A stretch of DNA of 64,000 nt, from NCBI RefSeq assembly GCF_010119975.1, contig NZ_CP048222.1, positions 7,354,501-7,418,500 on the forward strand, written 5' to 3'. The notes under the pieces are model-generated. The model was not told the origin of the DNA. It saw only the letters and a program-made list of their open reading frames with translations, and made no database searches. This stretch comes from Rhodocytophaga rosea. Lineage in GTDB: Bacteria > Bacteroidota > Bacteroidia > Cytophagales > 172606-1. Both the position numbers and the translations under genes were made by a program. Positions 36,803 to 45,793 of the stretch are shown here, piece after piece; position 1 is the first letter of the stretch; every line of letters begins with the position of its first letter.

Positions 36803-38158
36803 TTAGTTCATAGCGAAGCCCACATCCTCAGGCTTCAAGTCCAATTTAGCAATCTTATTTCTGATCCTTTGTACTAGTTTCATCTTTCTTTTCTGATCCA
36901 TAAATAAGTATTGACTAGGCGGATTATAGGGTACATGTTTGACGATCATATTCCAGATAATGACTGCCAGCTTTCGAGCTGTGGCTGAGATAGCGGCTAT
37001 TCTACCTTTTCTATAGTTGATGCGGTTGAAGAAATCTGATAGATGGGTGTCTTTGAGATTGCCTATTGTGTTGGCTGCTAACCTGAGCGCAATTTTTAAA
37101 CGATTACTGCCTTTGGCAATCTTTTTACTTAATACTTTACCGCCGCTAATTTTTATATTGGGGCATAATCTGAGCCAAGAGGTGAATTGTTTGGATGTCT
37201 CAAACTTTTTGATCCCTTCACAGCCTACCTCACTCATTAGGGCAATCACTGTTGCATGACTCACTCCTTCAATGCGCATCAGGTCCACCCCATCAAAGTA
37301 CTGATAAGCAAGTTGATTCAAGTCCATATTTTTTGGCGTATTCTTGTTCACCTTTTTATGCGGCTTAGCCTCCGCCTGTAAAGCTCTTTTTGTCTCATCC
37401 CCTTCAATCTGCTCAGAAAGTAGCTTTGCTATAGCTACATCACATTGCTCCATCTTTGCCTGCAGGATTTTATACAGGTCAAATTCCTGTTGTAAGCCAA
37501 ACAGGTAATCTTTCCTCCCATTACTCTGCAGGGCTTTGGCGATTTCTTCCTCTGATTTACGGCAGTTACCATGACGAAAAGAGGCTAGTACTTGTGGATT
37601 GGTTTCTCCTTTACAGACAGCTTCAATGATCTGCAAACCTGTCAGTCCACAGACATCTTTGACCACTATATCTAAACGAAGATTGAGCAATCGTAGGTAC
37701 TTCTGCATCTTTTGTGTGGTCATCGCAGAGGTCTCCAACAGGGAAGTGCGATGCCGGCAATAAGTTCTCAATTGTTCAGTGGCTAGGTCTGGCAGAAAAC
37801 TACTACTGAGTAGCCCCAAACTATGTAGCTTCTGTATCCATTGACAATCTTGCACATCGGTTTTGCGGCCTTTGATGTTTTTGGTGAATTTACCATTGCA
37901 CAGGTATACCTCTAATCCTGCTTCTTGTAGAAAGGAAAATAAACTCTGCCAGTAATTACCAGTACTTTCCATAGCTACGGTGGTAATTTGATTTGCCTTA
38001 AGCCAAGCCAGCAATTGGCTTAGATCCTCATTGTAAACGCCAAACTCTCTCACATCTTCTCGTTGTTGGCCGATAGCTACATAATGTGACCGGCTTCCTA
38101 CATCAATACCGGCAGCATTGCGGTTAATGACTTCCATGGATACAGACTTGTTTTTCAT
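36803..38158 (-). CDS. IS110-family transposase (bridge recombinase)
   Basis: 451-residue recombinase. The N-terminal RuvC-like DEDD domain has Asp19 in GIDVG, Glu64 in AMESTGNYW, and Asp101/Asp104 in GRKTDVQDCQWI. The C-terminal transposase-20 domain has IEGVSHATVIALMSEVG followed by SWLRLCPNIKISGGKVLSKK, in which Ser338 of SGGK is the expected catalytic serine. A coiled-coil-like stretch links the two. All key residues are present, so the enzyme appears intact. In characterised IS110 relatives (IS621) the protein is guided by an RNA from the element end that pairs with donor and target DNA. Confidence 0.95.
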   Translation of the reverse strand: MKNKSVSMEVINRNAAGIDVGSRSHYVAIGQQREDVREFGVYNEDLSQLLAWLKANQITTVAMESTGNYWQSLFSFLQEAGLEVYLCNGKFTKNIKGRKTDVQDCQWIQKLHSLGLLSSSFLPDLATEQLRTYCRHRTSLLETSAMTTQKMQKYLRLLNLRLDIVVKDVCGLTGLQIIEAVCKGETNPQVLASFRHGNCRKSEEEIAKALQSNGRKDYLFGLQQEFDLYKILQAKMEQCDVAIAKLLSEQIEGDETKRALQAEAKPHKKVNKNTPKNMDLNQLAYQYFDGVDLMRIEGVSHATVIALMSEVGCEGIKKFETSKQFTSWLRLCPNIKISGGKVLSKKIAKGSNRLKIALRLAANTIGNLKDTHLSDFFNRINYRKGRIAAISATARKLAVIIWNMIVKHVPYNPPSQYLFMDQKRKMKLVQRIRNKIAKLDLKPEDVGFAMN

Positions 38159-38199
38159 GTTTCTTTACTTGATTAAGTTGAAAAAGTCCCAAGGAAATG

Positions 38200-38400
38200 T
38201 ATCTTTGATATGAAAATATACTGATCGGGGTAGCTGATAGCTCCTCCACTGAAATCATCTCAAGCCTTTCTGTTGGAGCAGAAGGGCTTTTTACATTTCT
38301 GACCAGAATGTGTCACGGGCTGTAAACACCAGAAAAAAATTGGTCTAGCTTAGGACAAAACAAAAGTACCTACGTTAGCCCAAGAAATCAATGCTTCTTC
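38200..38400 (-). ncRNA. Candidate IS110 bridge RNA region
   Basis: The noncoding DNA upstream of the transposase contains a 13-base segment (38302-38314, plus strand ACCAGAATGTGTC) identical to the sequence spanning the element/target junction (38407-38419). Eight of those bases are target DNA. This matches the expected left target guide of a bridge RNA. In the transposase sense, GCTCC and GGAGC near 38240-38280 can close a roughly 30-base loop, a possible donor-binding loop, and a TCAGT in it matches the element's 3' end. RNA limits are guesses and no right target guide could be matched. Confidence 0.4.
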
Positions 38401-38411
38401 CGGAATACCAG

Positions 38412-38485
38412 AATGTGTCCCAAACTTTATCAATAGATGCTCCTATTGATATTTGTACGGTTGCGATTAAATTTTTTTGGTTCAT
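38412..38485 (-). pseudogene. AHSA1/SRPBCC-family gene, 5' part, split by IS110 element
   Basis: Reading leftward from the ATG at 38485 gives MNQKNLIATVQISIGASIDK followed by VWDT, the standard start of an SRPBCC protein ('apIekVWdal'). The frame then enters the IS110 element and stops shortly after. Joined to the 3' half at 36772, the sequence reads KVWDT-x-INPEKIKIYMLG, an unbroken family consensus. The two pieces are therefore one gene of roughly 150 codons interrupted by the element. Confidence 0.82.
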
Positions 38486-38587
38486 ATTATACCACTGTTG
38501 ATAAATGATAGATATAAGTTGAGGAGGGATTTATTACAGTACTAACAATCTTTGGCAAAGCAAGGCTGCTGGTCAATTCTACTATCC

Positions 38588-39802
38588 TTACGGATAAAGC
38601 AGGTATTTTTTACGCATTAGTTTATATTGACTTAGGCCGGGTTCCCAGCTTTGACGGATTTCTTTTTCAGAGGCACCGGCAATAATCTGTTTCCTGAACA
38701 AAGCATTACCAGCTAATCTTTCAATTACACCCATTTCTCTACTCAGACTGGAGTCGAAGAATTTTTCCTTGTAGGGGGAGGCCTGGTATAATTCCATCAT
38801 CCATTTCAGATTAACCTGTTTGCTTTTTCTCAGTTGCTCCACATCATAGTTGCGCAGGTCCAGGCCATAACAAACCTGGTTCATAAACAGCGGCGTTTCT
38901 GCCATCCCTTTAATACTGGTAGGTGTGTAGGAAAATTCGTATTTACCTTTGAGCTCCGGACTGCCAATAACAGTAAAGGGAAAAAGGGTGCCACGGCCAT
39001 GATTCAGATAGGTGCCCTCAAATAAACAGGTGGAAGGGTAGAGCATTACTGCCTGCTGGGTATTTAGATTAGGCGAGGGGCTTACCGGCAATGTATAAGC
39101 CATATCGTGGGTATAGTTGGCTACCGGAATGATCTTTAGCTTACATTTCACTTTATTTGCCAGCCAGCCTTCTCCATTGGCCATCATAGCAAATTCCCCA
39201 ACGGTTAACCCATGTGACATTGGCAAAGGAAACATGCCAATGCCTGATTTGAACTTCATATCCAGAATAGGTCCGTCAATCAGGTATCCATTAGGATTAG
39301 GTCTGTCCAGAATGAGCAGTTCTTTATTATTTTCATAACAAGCCTCCATTAAGCGGGATAAGGCATTGATATTGGTATAAAAGCGACAGCCTACATCCTG
39401 CAGGTCATAAATCATGATATCCACATCGGCTAAATCTTCTTTGCTGGGTTTGTTTTTTTTACCATATAAGGAGATCACCCGAATACCTGTAGCCGGATCG
39501 GTTTCATCACCTACCACAACGCCGGCACTGGCATTGCCACGAAAACCATGTTCCGGGCCAAATACTTTTACAATAGTAATTCCCAATCTGGAAAGACTGT
39601 CTACCAAATGTGTTTTTCCGATCACAGTGGTTGGATTGGCAAGAATAGCTACCCTTTTGCCTTTCAGATAAGGCAGGTATTTTTCGGTTTGTTCGGCACC
39701 GGTTTTGATTGGCGCTGCCTTTGCGACAGCAGGGACAGGAAATGAATTTTTGCCTGGAACAAAAAGGCTCCATACCATAAACAAAGTAAAGAATACTTTC
39801 AT
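38588..39802 (-). CDS. NamZ/DUF1343 family exo-beta-N-acetylmuramidase-like protein
   Basis: Exported protein: signal peptide at about residues 1-28. The body is the DUF1343 family, now known as NamZ (GH171), which removes terminal N-acetylmuramic acid from peptidoglycan fragments. Conserved pieces are YLKGKRVAILANPTTVIG, KVFGPEHGFRGNASAG with the invariant Glu84-His85, IMIYDLQDVGCRFYTNINAL, LLILDRPNPNGYLIDGPILD, MSHGLTVGEFAMMANGEGW and SPNLNTQQAVMLYPSTCLFEGT. Length 404 is normal. It likely takes part in cell-wall recycling or in using peptidoglycan from other bacteria. No MurNAc kinase or importer is adjacent. Confidence 0.9.
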   Translation of the reverse strand: MKVFFTLFMVWSLFVPGKNSFPVPAVAKAAPIKTGAEQTEKYLPYLKGKRVAILANPTTVIGKTHLVDSLSRLGITIVKVFGPEHGFRGNASAGVVVGDETDPATGIRVISLYGKKNKPSKEDLADVDIMIYDLQDVGCRFYTNINALSRLMEACYENNKELLILDRPNPNGYLIDGPILDMKFKSGIGMFPLPMSHGLTVGEFAMMANGEGWLANKVKCKLKIIPVANYTHDMAYTLPVSPSPNLNTQQAVMLYPSTCLFEGTYLNHGRGTLFPFTVIGSPELKGKYEFSYTPTSIKGMAETPLFMNQVCYGLDLRNYDVEQLRKSKQVNLKWMMELYQASPYKEKFFDSSLSREMGVIERLAGNALFRKQIIAGASEKEIRQSWEPGLSQYKLMRKKYLLYP

Positions 39803-40168
39803 AAGAGTGATTTTTATTGAACATCAATAGATTGAGTAACGAATGTGAAAGGAAGTATCCTATAGAATATAGCACCTTTCCATCATTTTCAATTAGTTTA
39901 CTGTTTCCTTAGCCTTCCAGTTAATTTAACTATTCCTATTTTTTATGGGTAGCTGTATTATGCTACAATTTTATTGATTTGGTTTAAGTTGGTTCAATAT
40001 AATATTCTAAAAGATATTTGTTAGATAATTTTATGTGGGTAAGTAGATAAAAGTTGATATTAATTTTATAAGCTGCTTAAGTATAGCAAGTAGTTTTATT
40101 TCTGTTCGAAAAACTATATTTACTTTTTAAAAGCTTTAATTGAGGCATAAAATCTAAATCTTATAACT
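39803..40168. other. Intergenic, divergent
   Basis: 366 bp of AT-rich sequence between NamZ and a small exported protein gene. No repeat, RNA or gene remnant recognised. Confidence 0.35.
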
Positions 40169-40201
40169 ATTACACTAAAGAAAATTGTCATTGGTAACCT
40201 A

Positions 40202-40723
40202 TTGATCTGTATTTCTGCTTTCACTAGCTATGCTCAATCTATTTTTCAACAGCAAATTGAAGCGTTAGTTAAACAGGAAGGAGAAATCTTTATAGTGGTA
40301 AGCCACCAAAAAGCAGGTCAGACAAAATCATGTCTGGAAGAAGATGCATTAAGCAATCAAATTAGTTTTATACAAGATTCGGCTTTTGTCCAGTATGTGA
40401 ATCATACTGAGTTATTTTGCGAAACCTATGTATTACATTCCCAGTTTACCTATAAGTTTAGTCTGAAAGATATAGAAGCTACCTCCTTACGACTGATAGA
40501 AAAGAAATATGATTATGGCGAGGGCAAACTTGAGCAAGGACCCGATACCTGGTATGAACTTGAGCTAATTAGCTCACATAAGAAGTTCTCTATTACAAAG
40601 GTGGATATGATCAGCAAACAAACAGAAAATATTGCTTCGGTAAACCTGCTTTTTAAAAGTAAGAACGGGGCTAAGGAGGCAATGGCTTTGTTTAAGAATG
40701 AACTCAAACGGTATGGTCTATAA
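40202..40723 (+). CDS. Small exported protein of unknown function
   Basis: Not recognised as a named family. The codon at 40202 is TTG. The frame is open back to 40151 and reads LKKIVIGNLLICISAFTSYA before the expected cleavage, a clear signal peptide including its lysines. The true start is therefore probably a non-ATG codon around 40163-40175 (ATA or ATT). The mature part of about 160 residues has alternating strands and ends in a lysine-rich helix (KNGAKEAMALFKNELKRYG). Three cysteines are present in the N-terminal half. It lies between NamZ and a GIN-domain gene, with no operon evidence. Confidence 0.6.
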   Translation: MICISAFTSYAQSIFQQQIEALVKQEGEIFIVVSHQKAGQTKSCLEEDALSNQISFIQDSAFVQYVNHTELFCETYVLHSQFTYKFSLKDIEATSLRLIEKKYDYGEGKLEQGPDTWYELELISSHKKFSITKVDMISKQTENIASVNLLFKSKNGAKEAMALFKNELKRYGL

Positions 40724-41194
40724 CATCAATGCAGGCTGATAGATGATGTTTTTATGCTTGAAATTTGTTAGCAACAGCTATTAAAAGTATTGCCTTGTGA
40801 GGGCTAACGTTGCCTTTTGTGAAGCGTATTCACCTAGCCATTAAAGAGATTAAAGTATCAGATGCAGGATCTGCTTTATTTGCCAGAGTTTTTTAAGTAT
40901 TGCAAAACAATAGGAATAGATTTCATTAACCCTATTTGTGCTTTCGCCTGCTTGTGTTAGTAAAAATTTATGCTGAGGCAAGCAACTTCTGTTAGCTTAT
41001 TTACATCTGTTATATCAATGTAGCTTTATTCGCTAAACAAGGATTTCTGTCCTTTGGTAGGTTAAGCTATCAGAAGATAATTACTCCTGATTTATGATTT
41101 TACCTTACACTTTATTGATAAAGATATATTTTTCTTTTTTGGCCAATTCTTAAATAAATTTCCTGTTCTAGTTAACCCTTAAAGCTCAAATACT
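40724..41194. other. Intergenic
   Basis: 471 bp between two rightward genes. It is AT-rich with scattered stop codons. No terminator hairpin, RNA or pseudogene recognised. Confidence 0.35.
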
Positions 41195-41947
41195 ATGAAA
41201 AAAATAATTCCATCTCTGCTAGTGATTCTATTTGCAGTAGGCTGCTTGTCTATGTCAAAGGCACAAACTCTTACAAAATCTTTGCCTGCTTTTGAAAAAG
41301 TAATTGTTAGTCCATTGATCAATCTGGTGCTCGAGCAGGGTGAGCAGGAAAGTATACGCCTGGAATATGAAGGTGTCGCTGAAGATAAAATCAATTACAA
41401 TGTGGAAGGTAAAACCTTAAAGTTATATTTGGATGGGGCTAAACTAAGAGTAAAAAACCAAAGATACGACAAGGATGGATGGACCTACAACAAGGCTGAC
41501 TATGAGAATGTACATATCACCGCCTATGTTACCTATAGAAAGTTGGAGGTTTTGCAAGTGAGAGGGGAAGAAACAACCATTTGTAAGAGTGCTCTGATCC
41601 AGCCTGCTTTTAAACTGAAAGTATTCGGTGAATCAAAGGTAACCCTGATCGCCCTTGAAACTAATAGGCTAAAAGTGTCTTTATATGGGCAAAATCAAAT
41701 AAAGATTCAAAGCGGAAGTAGCGATCATCAACGCTATTGGGTATATGGAGAAAATAAAATTGACAGTGAAAAGTTAGTAGGTAAAAAAACAACTACCACC
41801 TCTTTTGGCGAGAGTACACTCTATGTGCATGCTTCCCAGCAACTACTCGTAACGGCCCTGGGCGAATCAGATATTGTGCACAGGGGAGGAGCACAGGTAA
41901 GTAGAAAAATAGTGTTAGGAAGCAATACTATTAGAGGTATTGAGTAA
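41195..41947 (+). CDS. GIN-domain (DUF2807) exported protein
   Basis: Signal peptide at residues 1-23 (ending MSKAQ), then the DUF2807/GIN-domain beta-helix 'head' seen in many Bacteroidota cell-envelope proteins. It begins LPAFEKVIVSPLINLVLEQG and is rich in short strands with G-E-S/N turns (KVFGESKVTLIALE, LYGQNQIKIQSG, WVYGENKIDSEK, TSFGESTLYV, TALGESDIVHRGG). These spaced GES/GQN/GEN turns are the coils of the right-handed helix. The function of the family is unclear; putative adhesin or envelope-associated scaffold roles have been proposed. It is a single-gene unit. Confidence 0.88.
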   Translation: MKKIIPSLLVILFAVGCLSMSKAQTLTKSLPAFEKVIVSPLINLVLEQGEQESIRLEYEGVAEDKINYNVEGKTLKLYLDGAKLRVKNQRYDKDGWTYNKADYENVHITAYVTYRKLEVLQVRGEETTICKSALIQPAFKLKVFGESKVTLIALETNRLKVSLYGQNQIKIQSGSSDHQRYWVYGENKIDSEKLVGKKTTTTSFGESTLYVHASQQLLVTALGESDIVHRGGAQVSRKIVLGSNTIRGIE

Positions 41948-42278
41948 AGCGGTTCATAAAAAGAGGTAGTTTTTATAGTACTATTCATAGTGCATCTAAC
42001 TATAGAGATTCATCAAGATCTGTCCTTTCCCTATTCTGACTTACGAACTTATTGGCTGTAATTCATATTTAAGCGCCTTTACCGGATTTAGGTTAGCTGC
42101 TTCTATGATTTGATATTACCTTTGGCAAGCTCATCAAAGCAGGTTAAGAAGCATTCCATGTTGGAAAATATATACTTTTCGTTGCTGTTCGTAAGCTTTT
42201 ATATGAACAGCAACGGAAAGATATTTACCACAGAAAACAACTGTATTTTTCCTAACATCGCTTTCCACCTAATACTAC
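41948..42278. other. Intergenic between convergent genes
   Basis: 331 bp between the GIN gene and the end of the oxidoreductase gene. A 78-codon ORF here lacks any conserved feature. Nothing else recognised. Confidence 0.35.
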
Positions 42279-43361
42279 TTACAACATCACCGGTTGGCCG
42301 GTCCGTACCGACTCATCACAGGCAAAAGCAATGCGCAAACTATTGAGGGCATCCTCTAAATGGTCTCTCAGATCAAGGTCTTTGCGGATGGCTTCCAGAA
42401 AGTAGCGCTGTTCCCGATTGCACAGCTCCTGATGGTCAGGCTCATCTTGCATATCAATCCAGGTATCTTGTTGCACAAACTGGTTATTGGCACTCAACTC
42501 AGCATGGTGGATTCGTAAGGATTCGGTTTTGGTATGAGAGTCCACGTTGTCCGACTTTCCTGTCCCTGCCGCCTGTTTGGCTACAATAGAAACACACCCC
42601 TTGGGGCCAATCACATCTTTAACAAAAAAAGCAGTTTCGCTCATCATCGGTCCCCAGCCAGCTTCATACCACCCTACCGAACCGTTGGCAAAACGAATCT
42701 GCAACTGTCCATAATTATAGTTTCCTGCCGGAATATCCTCAGTCAGGCGTGCGCCAATGGCATTTACCTGGATAGGCTTGGAACGGGTCATCTGACACAT
42801 CACATCTATGTAATGTACGCCGCAATCTACAATAGGACTCAGGCTTTTCATCAGGTTGCGGTGCACGTTCCACATCTGGCCATGGCTCTGCTGATTAAGG
42901 TTCATGCGCATAACCAGGGGAGTGCCAAGCTCTTGCGCTACTTCCACAAACTTAGCCCAAGAGGGATGATGACGGAGAATATAGCCTACGACTACTTTTT
43001 TATTGGCATTTTGTGCTGCGGCAATTACCCGCCGGGCACCTTCAACGGTAGCAGCCAGAGGTTTTTCAATAAAGACATGACAACCTTTTTCAAGGGCTTG
43101 CACAGCAAAGGCTTCATGGGTATCCGGATAGGTGGAGATACATACTGCATCCGGGCGGGTAATTTGTAGAGCAGCAGTGAAATCATCGAACAAGTCATAG
43201 TTGCCACCCAGGCGTTGATTGAGAATGGATTTGCTTGTTCCGGTAGATACAAGCCCGCAGATCTCAAATTCGTCCAGTAAGCTATAAGCCACTGCATGTG
43301 ATGCACCCATATTGCCGCAACCAACTACCAATACCCGCAAGGGTTGAGGAGTATTTGTCAT
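42279..43361 (-). CDS. Gfo/Idh/MocA-family oxidoreductase
   Basis: NAD(P)-dependent sugar or cyclitol dehydrogenase family, 360 residues, cytoplasmic. N-terminal Rossmann fold with GCGNMG at 14-19; the family lysine is in IEKPLA (Glu99-Lys100-Pro101). The C-terminal alpha/beta domain has the substrate-side acid and histidine in SPIVDCGVHYIDVM (Asp179, His183). There is no Tat or Sec signal. The substrate cannot be predicted. It is a single gene just upstream (in gene direction) of the IS982 element, so its promoter lies within about 180 bp of the element's left end. Confidence 0.93.
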   Translation of the reverse strand: MTNTPQPLRVLVVGCGNMGASHAVAYSLLDEFEICGLVSTGTSKSILNQRLGGNYDLFDDFTAALQITRPDAVCISTYPDTHEAFAVQALEKGCHVFIEKPLAATVEGARRVIAAAQNANKKVVVGYILRHHPSWAKFVEVAQELGTPLVMRMNLNQQSHGQMWNVHRNLMKSLSPIVDCGVHYIDVMCQMTRSKPIQVNAIGARLTEDIPAGNYNYGQLQIRFANGSVGWYEAGWGPMMSETAFFVKDVIGPKGCVSIVAKQAAGTGKSDNVDSHTKTESLRIHHAELSANNQFVQQDTWIDMQDEPDHQELCNREQRYFLEAIRKDLDLRDHLEDALNSLRIAFACDESVRTGQPVML

Positions 43362-43539
43362 ATAATGTATAATTTATTCAAAGAAATAGAAGATGCTGGC
43401 AAATATAGCCTTTTTAGCTAATACTTAGCTCTACAGAAATAGTCGGCCTGAACGGGGGTGGTAAATTAGTTGGGGTATTTCGCAGCAAGCGGAAGCCAGA
43501 ATAATTTTACATAATTCCATTAGTGAAAATGTATAAAAT

Positions 43540-44505
43540 ATGCGAATCAGGAGTATAAAATAAAAAAACAGATGTAGAGTAAACAGGGTTTAAGTTTTAT
43601 GCACGAACTTAAACTAATCCAATTATACTGCTACATCTGTGAAGAGTATAATCAATTTCTGCGTTGGAATGTTCAACGTTTTAGTAAAAATAATTTTGAA
43701 GGGCAAATCAGTGATGAAGAAATCCTGACTATTTACCTGTTTTGTTTATGCTATGAAGAAAAATATAAAATCAAATCCATGCATCAGCATATAGAAAAAT
43801 ACTGGCATAGTTGGTTTCCAAACCTGCCTGCTTATCAGACTTTTAATCATAGAATTAATCGTTTGGCAGCCGCTTTTACTTACTTGACCCAAAGACTGAC
43901 ACAGGCTTTTTATTTACCTGCTGACTGCCTTACCATTGTGCTGGGCGATTCCATGCCTATTCTTACCTGCTCTCACAAAAGAAGTGGAAAAGTAGCCACC
44001 CCATTAACAAACAAAGCCTATTGTGCAACCAAAAACATGCATTATTATGGAGTCAAACTCCATACCTTAGCCTTAAAAAGAGCCCATACCCTGCCTTTCC
44101 CCTGCTTTTTAGCTATCACCCCCGCCTCAGTCCATGATTTGACGGCCCTGCGGAGTGTGTTGGAAAAAAGCTATGCCCATATGAGTGTTCTAGATAAAGC
44201 CTATTGTGATAAAGAATTACAACAACACATGCTTGCCAAGGGCAATACACTGCTCACGCCAATGAAAGAAAAAAAAGGGATGCCACTCATCGTTAAACAA
44301 TTTGATCAGGCGTATCAGGATTTAACCAACACTGCCCTTGCTAAAATAAGGCAGCCTATTGAATCTCTTTTTAGTTGGATACAAGAGAAAACTTATATAC
44401 AAAATGCTTCCAAAGTACGTTCCCAAGAAGGCTTGATGGTGCATGTGTTTGGTCGTTTAGCCGCTGCGCTGATGATGCTTTCCGGATTGTAACCCCTGAT
44501 TCGCA
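43540..44505 (+). mobile_element. IS982-family insertion sequence, intact (966 bp)
   Basis: Ends carry inverted repeats: left ATGCGAATCAGG (from 43540) and right CCTGATTCGCA (to 44505). Immediately outside is a 6-bp direct duplication TAAAAT (43534-43539 and 44506-44511), the target-site duplication. The single transposase gene (43599-44492) fills the element. Intact ends, duplication and open frame indicate a recent insertion. It lies 15 bp from the left end of a decayed IS5-family element. Confidence 0.9.
43599..44492 (+). CDS. IS982-family DDE transposase
   Basis: 297-residue transposase. The N-terminal region (DEEILTIYLFCLCYEEKYKI) and the LPAYQTFNHRINRLAAAF segment are typical of IS982. 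The DDE catalytic residues are in VLGDSMPIL (first Asp), VLDKAYCDKEL (second Asp) and RQPIESLFSWI (Glu). The KNMHYYGVKLHTLALKRAH segment is the family block following the first Asp. No frame disruption is seen, so it is potentially active. Confidence 0.94.
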   Translation: MHELKLIQLYCYICEEYNQFLRWNVQRFSKNNFEGQISDEEILTIYLFCLCYEEKYKIKSMHQHIEKYWHSWFPNLPAYQTFNHRINRLAAAFTYLTQRLTQAFYLPADCLTIVLGDSMPILTCSHKRSGKVATPLTNKAYCATKNMHYYGVKLHTLALKRAHTLPFPCFLAITPASVHDLTALRSVLEKSYAHMSVLDKAYCDKELQQHMLAKGNTLLTPMKEKKGMPLIVKQFDQAYQDLTNTALAKIRQPIESLFSWIQEKTYIQNASKVRSQEGLMVHVFGRLAAALMMLSGL

Positions 44506-44526
44506 TAAAATGCCAAATTCAAATAC

Positions 44527-45515
44527 TGAAGCTGTTTAGGATAAAGAAAAAGATTTCCAAAGAAGTGCGAATTTTGTGTTGCAAAGCATAAAACTCACAC
44601 TCCAATGAAAATCTTAGATAAAGATAACATAGACAGATATATATTAGCAAATCTTTCAGTAGGAGAAACAGGCAAAGCATGTAGCAAAGAATTGATGAGA
44701 GAAGTAGTAGCATTGATTTTATACCGCTTAAAAACAGGTTGCCAATTGAGAATGCTGCCTCTACAGCAGTTTTTTACTACAGAAAGCTTAAGCTGGCAAG
44801 GCACTTATTATCATTTTAATGAATGGGTCAAAGATGGTTCCTGGAGTAAATTATGGATTGCTATTCTGTCTGCTCATAAAGATAAACTGGATTTGTCAAG
44901 CATGCAGTTGGACGGCAGTCACACCCCTTGTAAATAAGGTGGAGAGGCGACAGGCTATCAGGCAAGAAAAAAGACAACAACCACTAACAGTTTATTTTTA
45001 GTTGATAACGGAACCGATGCACAAGCACGTGGCAGGTCCAGGAAACATGCTAGCTTGTGCTACACCACAAGAAGGTCAGCATCATGATTTATTCCATGAT
45101 TTATTCAATATTCAAACCCTGTTTGAAGAGCTTTGTGAGATGCTTATCAAGGCAGGCATTGACTTGAAATGCCTATTTTTAAATGCCGATCCAGGCTTTG
45201 ACTCACAAGAACTAAGAAAGATATGTAAAGAAAAACAGATTGAGGCTAACATAGCCCTTAATTCCAGAAATAGTGTATCACAAAGGGAAGAGTATGTATA
45301 CTTTGATGAAGAGCTATATAAATGCAGAACAGTTATTGAACATGCCAATGCTTGGAGAATTGCACACGTTGGGTAGCTTCAGAACTGATAACTTTAAAGC
45401 TCTACTAGTCAGATTTGATACACTAGTCTGCACTTGGGTGGCACTCCATTTGATTGCCTTCTCTGTCCTTTTGCTGAGAAAAATTAATAAAAAACAGAAA
45501 GTTCAAACAGCTTCA
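44527..45515 (+). mobile_element. IS5-family element, decayed
   Basis: Probable ends are the 11-bp inverted repeats TGAAGCTGTTT (44527-44537) and AAACAGCTTCA (45505-45515). They enclose a transposase gene broken in three places. No clear target duplication was found. It sits directly next to the IS982 element. Confidence 0.7.
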
Positions 45516-45539
45516 ATTATGTATAACAGCACTTTCTAA
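44605..45539 (+). pseudogene. IS5-family transposase, disrupted
   Basis: Similarity runs through three frames. Frame one starts at 44605 with CSKELMREVVALILYRLKTG, WQGTYYHFNEWVKDGSW and LDGSHTPCK, where a TAA replaces the usual arginine codon; it reads through to GGEATGYQARKKTTTTNSLF. A frameshift near 45030 moves to LACATPQEGQHHDLFHDLF, CLFLNADPGFDSQELRKIC and VIEHANAWRIAHVG. A second shift near 45370 moves to FKALLVRFDTLVCTWVALHL and AFSVLLLRKINKK. One premature stop plus two frameshifts make it inactive. The DDE residues are still recognisable (LDGSHT; NADPGFD; IEHANA). Confidence 0.88.
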
Positions 45540-45793
45540 TAATCATTTAACTTTAATTGGTAACCTGTTAACCCACAATTTTGATTATGAATTAAAATTG
45601 TACTCTAGGAAAGCAACATCATTAATTTCCTTTCTTAAAGAAAATACAAATGCCTGAAGTATAACAAATTATACTCATAAATTGTATTTATTTTATATCT
45701 ATACAATTTTTCTCAAAAGTTACCTCTGTAATAAATAATGAATGTATGTAAGCAAAAATAATTCTGATTTATTGTTTACTAAATTTCTTATTT

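Larger units (their letters stand above)
36773..38411 (-). mobile_element. IS110-family insertion element (about 1.64 kb)
   Basis: The limits are set by where the two halves of the SRPBCC gene stop, accurate to a few bases. The element encodes a DEDD/serine transposase (36803-38158). It has only about 30 bp after the transposase but about 250 bp of noncoding DNA before it, the layout of the IS110 group, whose upstream end encodes a bridge RNA. No terminal inverted repeats or long target duplication are visible, as expected for the family. A 7-base sub-terminal complementarity (CTAACGT) exists between the ends. The dinucleotide GT occurs at both junctions, but a GT core would put the target gene out of frame, so the exact core is unresolved. 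Confidence 0.85.

Noticed and set aside
36768-38415. CT as the recombination core of the IS110 element, as in IS621
   Set aside because: CT can be placed at one junction, but the other shows AG/GT. Frame restoration of the host gene favours a boundary that fits neither CT nor GT perfectly, so no core is claimed.
42534-43169. 211-codon rightward ORF
   Set aside because: Antisense shadow of the leftward Gfo/Idh/MocA gene, with no recognisable domain.
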